The translations under genes were made by a program, and so were the position numbers. Below, piece after piece: positions 17,435 to 24,801 of a stretch of 64,000 nucleotides of DNA. The DNA lies in contig NZ_CP093313.1 in assembly GCF_025264625.1 (NCBI RefSeq), positions 1,426,001-1,490,000 of the forward strand, in the 5' to 3' direction. Positions within the stretch are counted from its first letter, which is position 1. The number at the start of each line of letters is the position of its first letter. The notes under the pieces were generated by a model, which did no database searches, was not told the DNA's origin, and saw only the letters and a program-made list of their open reading frames with translations. This DNA is from Occallatibacter riparius. GTDB lineage: Bacteria; Acidobacteriota; Terriglobia; Terriglobales; Acidobacteriaceae.

Positions 17435-18528
17435 TTCAATCCTTCCCTGGCCTGTGTTTTCAGGCCCGAGTATTGGAAGACCTGCACGCGGCGGTTGAAC
17501 GAGTCTACAACGTAGACGTGATCGTCGTGATCAATGAACATGCCAGCGGGCAACTGGAACTCGCCCACATGGGTACCGTGGGTGCCGAAATAGTAGAGAA
17601 GCTGCCCCTGGCGGTTGAAGACCTGGACGGCGCCGAGGGCGCCATCAACTATATAGAGGTCGCCTTCAGAATCGACAGCAAGCCCCTTGGGCCGGAAGAT
17701 ATCACCCTGTCCGTCGCCGGACTTGCCGATGGCGAACTGGAAGGCTCCGGTGCGGTCGAACGCCTGCACGCGGAAGTTCATGGCGTCGACGACGAGCAGG
17801 TTGGAGCCGTCGAGGCGGAGTTCGGTAGGAAAGTTGAACTCGCCATCGCCTGTGCCGGGCTGGCCGATGGTGCTGAGGACCTTGCCCTCCATGTCGAGGA
17901 CGACTATCTTGTTGCGCAGAGTATCTGAGACGTAGATGCGCTGCGCCTCTGAGTCGACGGCGATGCCCGTGGGGCGCCGGAAATAGCCTTCCCCGCCGCG
18001 CAAGCGTCCGATGGTACGAACATATTTGCCGCCTGAGTCGAAGACAAATACGGCGCCGGAATCGGAATCGCTGACGTAGATATTGTCGCGGGCATCGACG
18101 GCGACGCACTGCGGCTTGAGCATGGAGTCGCGGGTTTTGCCGATGCGTTGAATCAGCTTGTACTTGTGCTGTTTGAAATCGAAGATGTGAACACCGGCCA
18201 CGGCAGGGTCGGTGATGATGACGCGTCCGCGCGAGTCGACTGCGATGCCATACGGCTGCACGAGCGGACGGAAATCAGGCGCGCCGGCGATGACGTCGAC
18301 GACCTTATTCCAGAAGCTGCGATCGGGCTTGACCTCGGACTCAGAACTGAAGCTGCGCTCCCATGTGAGCTTGCGGCCGCCGAGGAGGGACATCTCCCAG
18401 AGCTCGCGTTCGGAGGTCTTGGAGCGGGATTTTGGAGCGGCCTGAAGCGGGAGCAATCCGGCGCACAAGACGAGAACCAGAGCGCCGGCAAGGCGGCATT
18501 TTTGCCTGCTCAGAAGAACTTGAACCAC
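17431..18528 (-). CDS. Six-bladed NHL-repeat beta-propeller protein, secreted
   Basis: The 365-residue protein has a signal peptide (hydrophobic run about 13-28, ending LQA) and then NHL repeats. Each repeat shows a core such as PYGIAVDSRG, PQCVAVDARD, PTGIAVDSEA, PTELRLDGSN, PKGLAVDSEG and PAGMFIDHDD: six blades, enough to close a propeller. The start is a GTG at 18528, inside the end of the barrel gene (19-base overlap). The stop overlaps the start of the multiheme gene, so all three are tightly coupled. Propellers of this type recur in multiheme cytochrome loci, but their function is not established; a scaffold or export-related role is inferred. It is paralogous to the partial gene at 1-458. 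Confidence 0.88.
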   Translation of the reverse strand: MVQVLLSRQKCRLAGALVLVLCAGLLPLQAAPKSRSKTSERELWEMSLLGGRKLTWERSFSSESEVKPDRSFWNKVVDVIAGAPDFRPLVQPYGIAVDSRGRVIITDPAVAGVHIFDFKQHKYKLIQRIGKTRDSMLKPQCVAVDARDNIYVSDSDSGAVFVFDSGGKYVRTIGRLRGGEGYFRRPTGIAVDSEAQRIYVSDTLRNKIVVLDMEGKVLSTIGQPGTGDGEFNFPTELRLDGSNLLVVDAMNFRVQAFDRTGAFQFAIGKSGDGQGDIFRPKGLAVDSEGDLYIVDGALGAVQVFNRQGQLLYYFGTHGTHVGEFQLPAGMFIDHDDHVYVVDSFNRRVQVFQYSGLKTQAREGLK

Positions 18529-20342
18529 CGCGATGCCCCGAAGTAGTACGATGCAACCATTTGTGGCGGCAAACCCGACCCGCTGAAACCTTGCACAAGG
18601 CGCGCATAGCCGCTAGTAAAGTTCAATTTACGATAATGGTACCGCAGTAGTGTATTGAATTGCTCATTCTCGTTCTCCGAAGTAATGTCATTGCTCGATG
18701 TATTGCTGGTGGACTTCGCATAAGAGGCCGAGATGATGAGGTTCTTCACCGGATTGCTCGAAAAGCTGAAAGCGTAGCTATTGCCGCCGTAGAGGCTCAC
18801 CAGCGAGGAGGGAACGACCGGCGGGGGTATGGGAATCGGGACCAGCCCGCCGCCAGTGGCAATGGCCTGTCCGCTTGCCCGCGAATAGCTGCCAGTAAGT
18901 GTGGCCCAAGAGCTGTAGCCAACAGTGGCATTGAACCCGGCACTGCTGCTGGCAGTGCCTTCCTGGGAAGTCAATGCAGTGCGCCCTGCGGAACCTCCTA
19001 CACCGAAATTGAGCTTGCCCCAACTCCGCCGGGCGGTGCCCGAATAGTTGTAATGCGAGTTCATGTAGGTGACAAGGATGGTCTGGACGTTCTGGGCGTA
19101 GGCAAATGAGCCGTTCAGGTGCCATCGCGCGATCTTGGTTGTATAGGTTCCGTAGGTTGAGAAGCCGAGAGTGTCCTGCCCCGTCTGATCGGCACTATTG
19201 GCCAGGAAACTGAGCGAGGCGCTGAAGTTTCCCTCTAAGAGGGAATGGGCATAGCTGGCGCTTGCAGCGTAGGACGTCATACCGTAGTTCTTTCCCAGAA
19301 AAGCCTGAGAGCGCCGCTCGACCGAAACGTTTGTCTGCAGATTCTCCTGGGGCGCATAGCCGACGACGCCCAGTAGGTCGAGCGCGCTGGAGCTCGAATT
19401 GTTCAACAGCGACGCGGACGAACCGCTCTGGACTACCGATTCGAATAGCTGCCCACTGAGGTTATCGGAATAGGTCGCGCTGCCTGAGACCGAGACTTTT
19501 GTCGCTGGGTGCACTTGAGCTACGGCATCGAGGATATCGACACTTCCGGTGGACTTATCGCCGAGGAAGTTGGTGTCCCAGTAGGAACGGCTGACAGTTC
19601 CGGACGTGGATCCATGCATCGGCAGAGCGTGAGTGACGTTGAATCCATACGCTCCAGTATTGGAATTGGTTTCGGATTGCGGCAGCCCGGAGATGAACTG
19701 CGGAACCTTTGAGTGGCTGGTGCCATCGGAGAAGAACGCACCCATGTTGAAGCCGGCCAAAAGGTATGACGAGTGAAGGTTTACCGCCTGGAAGTTACTT
19801 TTGCCGGAGTCATCGGTTCCGTACACCGTGTAGCGGCTACTCCCCAGGCTGTACCCCGCAGATACACTCGGCTTGCGCGGAATGTTCTCGGTCCAATTGA
19901 TGTTGAAGCTGTCGCTATCGCCATGCGTCACATAGTCCGCTATGCCGGGGATCGCATAATTGCCATCGCTGTTATAGCTCTTGGTGTAGTTGATCGCTCC
20001 GGGAAACTCGCTGCCTGCAAAGATGTTCGCAGTACCGCTGAAGCCGCTGGCGTTCGAGATGGACTGAAAGTTGGAGTTGGCACGAGACTGGTTGAGGTAA
20101 AGGCCAAGATCGTAGGACAAGAAGTTCGGGCTGTGATAGGAGCCTGACAGGTCGGCTGTACCGCCGATGGCCCAACTGTGGCTCGAGTTGGTTTGATTGC
20201 CGTAAGTAGCCGAGTAGCCGGGCGCCACTGTTCCGCTCATGCTCGCTTTGAGCTCTCCAAGCTGCACCTGTGCGTGGGCGGCCCATGCCTGGACGACCAG
20301 GCATGCCGCCAACCCCCACGCGGCTTGGATTTTCGATTTCAT
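18510..20342 (-). CDS. Outer-membrane beta-barrel protein (porin-like) of the cytochrome operon
   Basis: The 610-residue protein has a clear signal peptide ending AHAQ. The rest is Ser/Asn/Gly/Tyr-rich with alternating hydrophobic residues, and it ends in an aromatic terminus (ASRWFKFF), the usual signal for outer-membrane barrel insertion. No CXXCH is present. Its place between a PPIase and an NHL/multiheme pair suggests a conduit or anchor for cytochromes, comparable in composition (not proven in homology) to porin-cytochrome systems. Roughly 20 or more strands are plausible from length. It follows the PPIase by 56 bases and overlaps the NHL start. Confidence 0.78.
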   Translation of the reverse strand: MKSKIQAAWGLAACLVVQAWAAHAQVQLGELKASMSGTVAPGYSATYGNQTNSSHSWAIGGTADLSGSYHSPNFLSYDLGLYLNQSRANSNFQSISNASGFSGTANIFAGSEFPGAINYTKSYNSDGNYAIPGIADYVTHGDSDSFNINWTENIPRKPSVSAGYSLGSSRYTVYGTDDSGKSNFQAVNLHSSYLLAGFNMGAFFSDGTSHSKVPQFISGLPQSETNSNTGAYGFNVTHALPMHGSTSGTVSRSYWDTNFLGDKSTGSVDILDAVAQVHPATKVSVSGSATYSDNLSGQLFESVVQSGSSASLLNNSSSSALDLLGVVGYAPQENLQTNVSVERRSQAFLGKNYGMTSYAASASYAHSLLEGNFSASLSFLANSADQTGQDTLGFSTYGTYTTKIARWHLNGSFAYAQNVQTILVTYMNSHYNYSGTARRSWGKLNFGVGGSAGRTALTSQEGTASSSAGFNATVGYSSWATLTGSYSRASGQAIATGGGLVPIPIPPPVVPSSLVSLYGGNSYAFSFSSNPVKNLIISASYAKSTSNTSSNDITSENENEQFNTLLRYHYRKLNFTSGYARLVQGFSGSGLPPQMVASYYFGASRWFKFF

Positions 20343-20398
20343 CGTTACTCAATCTCTCCGAATGGCTCATAAAGGGGACGTGCCTTCCGGTCCACCTA

Positions 20399-21445
20399 CT
20401 AAATCCGCTCTACTTTGGCTGCCTTCCGTAACTGCGTATCCAGGTCCTTACGCAACTGCTCTTTTTTCCGCTCGTGCAAATCTTTAGCGAGATTTGCCCT
20501 CACAGCAGTGAGCGGCGTTTTGCCGGCGGGCGTATGTTCATTCAACTTCACGATGGTGTACGCCTGTTCGAGCTGGATGATGTCGCTGACATCGCCCGGC
20601 TTCATGGCCTGGAGCGCCTTCAAAACCTGAGGTGCGAGTTGGCTGGGCGGTATTGGTTTGTGCTGGCCCAGCACGACGCGGTAGTCGTCATCGGAGAGCT
20701 TCTCAGCCAACAGGCCGAAATCCATGGCAGTTTTGGCGGCCTTTGCCTGCTTCAACGCCTTCTCTGCGCGCGCGCGGTTTTCCTTCACCTGCTCCGGGGT
20801 CGCGTTTGGCGGCGGAAGCATGGAGATGGTCTGAAACGTGTAGAGTTCCGGCTTCTTGAATTGGTCGGCGTTCTTGTTGTAATAGGCCTGAATTTCAGCC
20901 GGGGTGACCGCGCTCTTGTTGTCCACTTCGGACTTAAGGAGCGCCTCAATGAGCAGCGAGCGGCGGATCTTGTCGTCGAGCAGCTTCTGCGAGTCCTGAA
21001 AATCGGTCTTCAGGAATGATCCGTATTCGTCGGGGGTGGAGAACTGCTTGCGGAAGTCGGCACGGGCGCGCTGCATGCGCGCAGGCGCCACAGCCATATG
21101 GCGGCGCAGAGCTTCCTGGTAGACGAGTTCCTCAAAGACGATCATCTGGAGGGCGCCTTCGCGGATTTGCGGAGCAAGGTCTTTAGGGATGCCATTGTGC
21201 TGCTTGGCGTAAGGGAAGATTGCATATTCTTCGCGGACCAGGTCGACGTCGGTGAGCTCGACACCGTTGACGCGGACAACGGGCTTTCCCGAAGCCTGCA
21301 ACGGCACGACGGATGAGCTACCCGCTGCGCCCATCTGGCCGTGGGGTGCCTGCTTCGAATTTGTGGGCGCGTGGGAAGCGACCTGGGAATTGGCGTTGCC
21401 GAACGCCAGCAAAATCACGGCCGCGACGGAGAATGTGCGGTTCAT
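20399..21445 (-). CDS. SurA/PpiC-like peptidyl-prolyl cis-trans isomerase, periplasmic
   Basis: The 348-residue protein has a signal peptide (ending NANSQ) and a helical SurA-N-like chaperone region (residues about 55-190). A parvulin-type domain follows, with TPAEIQAYYNKN, FGLLAEKLSDDD, KPGDVSDIIQLEQAYTIVKLNEH. It probably helps fold the barrel or the cytochromes encoded beside it. The ATG at 21445 was chosen because GGAGG lies about 4 bases upstream and the signal peptide follows directly; a TTG at 21514 is unlikely. A strong stem-loop at 21472-21499 separates it from the tetraheme gene. Confidence 0.88.
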   Translation of the reverse strand: MNRTFSVAAVILLAFGNANSQVASHAPTNSKQAPHGQMGAAGSSSVVPLQASGKPVVRVNGVELTDVDLVREEYAIFPYAKQHNGIPKDLAPQIREGALQMIVFEELVYQEALRRHMAVAPARMQRARADFRKQFSTPDEYGSFLKTDFQDSQKLLDDKIRRSLLIEALLKSEVDNKSAVTPAEIQAYYNKNADQFKKPELYTFQTISMLPPPNATPEQVKENRARAEKALKQAKAAKTAMDFGLLAEKLSDDDYRVVLGQHKPIPPSQLAPQVLKALQAMKPGDVSDIIQLEQAYTIVKLNEHTPAGKTPLTAVRANLAKDLHERKKEQLRKDLDTQLRKAAKVERI

Positions 21446-21471
21446 AGGACCTCCAAGCCGAGGGAAAAGCA

Positions 21472-21499
21472 AGGGGAGGGAAAACTGCTGCCCTCCCCT
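21472..21499 (-). terminator. Stem-loop between tetraheme cytochrome and PPIase genes (attenuator or 3' stabiliser)
   Basis: On the minus strand AGGGGAGGG pairs perfectly with CCCTCCCCT (9 bp) across a 10-base loop; it is followed by TGCTTTTCCC. It lies 16 bases after the tetraheme stop and just before the ribosome binding site of the PPIase gene. The T-run is weak, so partial termination or 3'-end protection is more likely than full termination. Either would raise expression of the first gene over the rest of the operon. Confidence 0.65.
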
Positions 21500-21515
21500 G
21501 TAGTGCAGGTGCAAG

Positions 21516-22427
21516 TTAGAAGATTGTTCCAGCGGAGCTGCCGTTCATTTCGTTGGCCTCTCCACCATGGCACTGGCGGCAGAACTGCGCCGTCTGGTTG
21601 CTCGCCTGGTTGGTGTCGGCCGGGTTGTACGGTCCGCGCAGGAAGAACATGGTCGCATAGGTTCCGTTGGCCAAGCCGAGGGTGTTGCCACCGCCGAAGG
21701 TGCCACTGGTGGTGGAGATCGCGCCGGTCTTGACGGTGACTGTGTTCATGACGTGCTGATTGTGGCAGGTGGTGCACATCACAACAGGCTTGTTGTTCAC
21801 GACGTAGGGCCGGACGAAGAAGCCGTAGTTGGTGATGAACGAGGTCATCTTCGGTCCGGGCACGATGCCCCCGGTTGCGTTGACCGTGCAGTCCCAGTTG
21901 TACTGACCGCCGCAGCCGATAACGGCGTCATCGCCTACCGGGTGATCGTTGGAGTAGTTGCCGGCTGTGGTTCCGTCACTGCCGAGCAGGGTGGGGATGC
22001 TCTTGGCGGCGGGGCCGTAGGTGGACGGGAGAGTCTCATACACCGTACCCGACATGTGAGCGCCCTGAGCGAGGTTGCCGTCATGGCAGCTGAGGCACAT
22101 GAGGATGCCGGCCACGTCGGGGGTATTCGCCGTCAGGCTGCCGGGGAGAGTCACAACGGAGCTTCCGTGCTCGCTGGTGCCGGTGGTGAGGACCTGGCCG
22201 TAGAGGCCGCTTACATCCTCACCCCAGAGAGCGATTCCGCCGGTGCCGGCGTCCTTGGTGGCAACGCCGTTTCCGGCCGCGCCGCTATGTGGTGCGTGAC
22301 ATGCGGCGCAACCGCGGCCGTAGTTCAGGTGAGCGCCGAGTACGTCCGACGTCTGCGTGATTTGTTGGGCGGCTGCAAAGCTGGCAGCGCCGATGAAAAT
22401 AAGAGCGATTGAGAACATCCGCTTCAT
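21516..22427 (-). CDS. Secreted tetraheme c-type cytochrome, first gene of the cytochrome operon (OmcE-like composition)
   Basis: The 303-residue protein has a signal peptide ending FAAAQ and four CXXCH motifs (CAACH, CLSCH, CTTCH, CRQCH). It is clearly paralogous to the protein at 2316-3182, sharing SDVLGAH, GRGC, HPVG, the CGG-WDC cysteine pair, MFFLRGPYN and QFCRQCH. Four extra histidines are common to both, so each heme could be bis-His ligated, as known in multiheme filaments and carriers. The ATG at 22427 is supported by GGAGG 8 bases upstream; the longer frame to 22745 has no support. It heads the operon behind a long leader with Crp-type sites and is followed by a stem-loop, suggesting strong, regulated expression. 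Confidence 0.9.
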   Translation of the reverse strand: MKRMFSIALIFIGAASFAAAQQITQTSDVLGAHLNYGRGCAACHAPHSGAAGNGVATKDAGTGGIALWGEDVSGLYGQVLTTGTSEHGSSVVTLPGSLTANTPDVAGILMCLSCHDGNLAQGAHMSGTVYETLPSTYGPAAKSIPTLLGSDGTTAGNYSNDHPVGDDAVIGCGGQYNWDCTVNATGGIVPGPKMTSFITNYGFFVRPYVVNNKPVVMCTTCHNQHVMNTVTVKTGAISTTSGTFGGGNTLGLANGTYATMFFLRGPYNPADTNQASNQTAQFCRQCHGGEANEMNGSSAGTIF

Positions 22428-22726
22428 AAATGAAGCCTCCTGGTGCGCACTTTCTGCTGCTCGGCTGAACTGTGCATCGGGCTTTCTGGTGTCGATCGAA
22501 AAGTGGTCTTTGAGCGGTACCGATTCACGAAACATGCCATTGCCGAAAGGCAGGGGCAGAGTCTGGCTACTGTTCGTGTCCGGTTGCTGGCAAAGCGTTC
22601 CGACAATTGCCGGCCCGCTGCTTACAAGACCGATTCCGAGATCCACCAACCGATGATGAGCGTCCTGGCACAGTGACATTGGTGAATAGCCCCAATCGCA
22701 GTAAACTCCAAGTTCGAAAATTGCGT

Positions 22727-22742
22727 CGTGAGCTACGTCACA
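22727..22742. promoter_or_regulatory. Crp/Fnr-type palindrome, site 1
   Basis: The sequence CGTGAGCTACGTCACA matches TGTGA-N6-TCACA at nine of ten positions. That is the classical target of Crp-family regulators. It lies about 300 bases before the tetraheme ATG and 247 bases before the first TPR ATG. Regulator identity is unknown. Confidence 0.55.
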
Positions 22743-22810
22743 CATGATTAGGAGGCTTTAATCGCTGGAGTGCTTCTGATGCATTCCAAGGTCACGTGCC
22801 CTTGGTCACA

Positions 22811-22826
22811 AGTGATTGGGATCACA
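22811..22826. promoter_or_regulatory. Crp/Fnr-type palindrome, site 2
   Basis: The sequence AGTGATTGGGATCACA matches TGTGA-N6-TCACA at nine of ten positions. It is 84 bases (eight helical turns) from site 1, centre to centre, and 163 bases before the TPR ATG. Two such sites in one intergenic region make a Crp-family control of both operons plausible. Confidence 0.55.
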
Positions 22827-22988
22827 CCCCAATTCAAAACTGCATGATCTTCTAGCTATGGACATCACCTCGGACTATCGATGGGCCGGGACCGAGGCGC
22901 CGGGCGGCGCGGGATCACCGATAGGCTGAGTTGCTCCGGCAGGTACCGATACGGGATCGGCCGTGAAGATGCCAGGAGACAGCAAGGC

Positions 22989-23639
22989 ATGGAAAGCAAT
23001 GAAACGATGGCGCCGCCAGTGAATCGGATGTTGCAAGCGAGGCACGTCTACCTGATGGCAGCGCTGTGCCTCATCGCGGGCCTGGCCATCGGATACCTGG
23101 TGCGCGCATGGCGGATGCCTGCAGCACCGGTGCAGGCGCGCGTGGTGATGCCGCACCCGCCCATGAGCGGACGCAGGCCGAGCCTGGAAGAGATGAAGGT
23201 GATGGCTGATAAGCAGGCTGCGCCGCTGCTGGCTAAGCTCGACAAGGATGAGAAGAATACAGACCTGCTGGTGCAGGTAGGCGGAATTTATCACAGCGCG
23301 CACCAGTACAAGCAGGCGGCCTCGTACTACGACAGGGCGGTTGCAGCCAAGCCCAGCGATGTGGCGATCCGCACGAAGCTGGCAGCGAGCCTCTTCCGCA
23401 TGGGCGATATCGATAGCGCGATCGACCAGTTGAATCAGGCCCTGAGCTACGATCCGAAGGATGCGAACTCGCTGTTTAATCTCGGCCTGATCCAGTGGCA
23501 GGGCAAGCTCGACGGCAAGAGCGCACTGGCAACGTGGCAGAAACTGCTGAAAACCAATCCCCAACTGGCCCCTGAACGCAAAGCGATGGTGGATAAGATG
23601 ATCGCCGAAGTGAAGGCGCATGGGCATCAGGGCCAGTAA
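22989..23639 (+). CDS. Membrane-anchored TPR protein, possible cytochrome c biogenesis factor
   Basis: The 216-residue protein has an N-terminal membrane anchor (residues about 20-38, LMAALCLIAGLAIGYLVRAW) and then a periplasmic region with three or four TPR units (LVQVGGIYHSAHQYKQAASYYDRAV, then two more). This layout resembles the TPR part of CcmI/CycH/NrfG, which present apocytochrome c to heme lyase, so that role is a reasonable guess next to multiheme genes. The ATG at 22989 was chosen because AGGAGA lies about 9 bases upstream. It is a close paralogue of the next gene. Confidence 0.78.
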   Translation: MESNETMAPPVNRMLQARHVYLMAALCLIAGLAIGYLVRAWRMPAAPVQARVVMPHPPMSGRRPSLEEMKVMADKQAAPLLAKLDKDEKNTDLLVQVGGIYHSAHQYKQAASYYDRAVAAKPSDVAIRTKLAASLFRMGDIDSAIDQLNQALSYDPKDANSLFNLGLIQWQGKLDGKSALATWQKLLKTNPQLAPERKAMVDKMIAEVKAHGHQGQ

Positions 23640-23664
23640 TAAAGGTTGAAGGAGCACGAAAGCG

Positions 23665-24306
23665 ATGAGTGGAACGAATCAAGTTTCGGAAGACTGGGCA
23701 CTGCGGCGTGCAATGTTGCTGGGTGCGCTGTGCCTGGCGGTGGGACTCGCTGCGGGATGGTTGATCCGCGGTTGGGAGAGCCCGGTTGCTCCGACGGTAG
23801 CCGCTTCGGCTCCGGTGCAGGCGGGCTCGGCCGCGCCGTCCGCGAATGCCGCACAGCAGAAGCAGCAAGCTGATGCGCAGGCTGCTCCGATACTAGAGCA
23901 GCTCAAGGCGCAGCCCGAGAATGCGGACCTGCTGACGAACATCGGGAACATCTATTACGACGCGCAGTTGTATCCAACGGCCATTGATTACTATACCCGT
24001 TCGCTGAAGGCGAAGCCGGCGGATGCGTCGGTGCGCACCGACCTGGGGACGGCTTACTGGTATTTGGGGAATGCCGACTCGGCGATTAAGGAGTTCGATA
24101 CTGCCCTCACCTATGCGCCGACGAATCCGAATACGCTGTTCAATCGCGGACTGGTGAAGTGGCAAGGCAAAGGCGATGCTGCCGGCGCGAGCGCGGACTG
24201 GAAGAAGCTGCTGGCTACTAATCCGAACTACGAGGCCAAGGACAAGGTTGAGCAGATGCTGGCGCAGGTTGAGAAGCACACGAATATCGGCATGAAAGGG
24301 CAGTGA
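23665..24306 (+). CDS. Membrane-anchored TPR protein, paralogue of the preceding gene
   Basis: The 213-residue protein repeats the layout of its neighbour: anchor at residues about 16-34 (LLGALCLAVGLAAGWLIRGW), an Ala/Gln-rich linker, and TPR units beginning LLTNIGNIYYDAQLYPTAIDYYTRSL. The two proteins share the block NxLFNxGLxxWQGK near the C-terminus, so they arose by tandem duplication. AAGGAG lies upstream of the ATG, 25 bases after the previous stop, so they form an operon that ends at the terminator at 24325. An apocytochrome-binding role is inferred from context. Confidence 0.78.
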   Translation: MSGTNQVSEDWALRRAMLLGALCLAVGLAAGWLIRGWESPVAPTVAASAPVQAGSAAPSANAAQQKQQADAQAAPILEQLKAQPENADLLTNIGNIYYDAQLYPTAIDYYTRSLKAKPADASVRTDLGTAYWYLGNADSAIKEFDTALTYAPTNPNTLFNRGLVKWQGKGDAAGASADWKKLLATNPNYEAKDKVEQMLAQVEKHTNIGMKGQ

Positions 24307-24324
24307 CGCTCGGCAACTGCCCGC

Positions 24325-24366
24325 AAGGGCCGGACGCGAGGAGGCGTCCGGCCCTTTCCTTTTTTC
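24325..24366 (+). terminator. Rho-independent terminator of the TPR operon
   Basis: A perfect 13-bp stem (AAGGGCCGGACGC with GCGTCCGGCCCTT) with a six-base loop is followed by TCCTTTTTTC. It lies 19 bases after the second TPR stop codon. Confidence 0.92.
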
Positions 24367-24396
24367 GGATCTGGACACATTGCGAACAGCTTCCTG

Positions 24397-24425
24397 TTGA
24401 CATTCGTACTATAGACCTGTAGTAA
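24397..24425 (+). promoter_or_regulatory. Promoter and overlapping operator of the padR gene
   Basis: TTGACA at 24397-24402 is followed after 17 bases by TAGTAA at 24420-24425, a good sigma-70-like promoter. An imperfect palindrome ACTATAGACCTGTAGT at 24408-24423 overlaps the spacer and the -10 box. That position would suit autorepression by the PadR protein encoded immediately downstream. Confidence 0.6.
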
Positions 24426-24444
24426 TTCAACAGGAACGAACTTT

Positions 24445-24780
24445 ATGGGCGAAAACAAACCTGACATCTTGCAGGGCACGCTGGATTTGATGGTGCTCAA
24501 GACGCTTGAAGCGATGGGACCGCTGCATGGCTACGGCATCGCGCGGCGCATCGAGCAGGTGAGCGGTGAGACCATCATGCTGAACCAGGGCACGATCTAT
24601 CCGGCACTGCTGCGCCTGGAACAGCGCGGGTGGATCAAGGCCGAGTGGGGAAAGTCCGAGACCAACCGGCGGGCCCGCTTCTACACACTGACTCGCACGG
24701 GCAAGAGCCGGATCGCCGAGGAAACGCGCAACTGGGAGCGCGTGGCCGCCACCATGGCACTGTTTCTCGCTTCGGAATAG
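24445..24780 (+). CDS. PadR family transcriptional regulator (acidobacterial type)
   Basis: The 111-residue protein is a compact PadR winged-helix repressor: DILQGTLDLMVLKTLEAMGPLHGYGIARRIEQ forms the N-terminal helices, NQGTIYPALLRLEQRGWI the recognition helix and wing, and RRARFYTLTRTGKSRI the wing strand and linker. This subtype is nearly always found just before a duplicated orphan permease in Acidobacteria, as here (21-base gap). It probably represses that operon until an unknown ligand binds. A promoter with an overlapping palindrome precedes it. Confidence 0.95.
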   Translation: MGENKPDILQGTLDLMVLKTLEAMGPLHGYGIARRIEQVSGETIMLNQGTIYPALLRLEQRGWIKAEWGKSETNRRARFYTLTRTGKSRIAEETRNWERVAATMALFLASE

Positions 24781-24801
24781 GCACCGCAACAGGAGTAACC
24801 T

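Larger units (their letters stand above)
22428..22988. other. Divergent control region of the cytochrome and TPR operons
   Basis: These 561 bases separate the leftward tetraheme operon from the rightward TPR genes. Two Crp-type palindromes are visible (listed separately). The leftward leader would be about 300 bases long if transcription starts near the first site. I looked for a c-di-GMP (GEMM) riboswitch, which precedes some cytochrome genes in Geobacter, and did not find its conserved core. No clear protein-coding frame is supported here. Confidence 0.5.

Noticed and set aside
22464..22481. 14-base word GCTGAACTGTGCAT shared with 52567-52580
   Set aside because: In 64 kb about fifteen shared 14-base words are expected by chance (64000 squared divided by 4 to the 14th); no flanking similarity was seen.
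22428..22745. N-terminal extension of the tetraheme cytochrome to 22745
   Set aside because: It places 106 residues before a normal signal peptide and has no ribosome binding site, whereas GGAGG precedes the ATG at 22427.
22428..22760. Possible c-di-GMP (GEMM) riboswitch before the cytochrome gene
   Set aside because: The conserved GEMM core and tetraloop-receptor elements could not be found on the minus strand.
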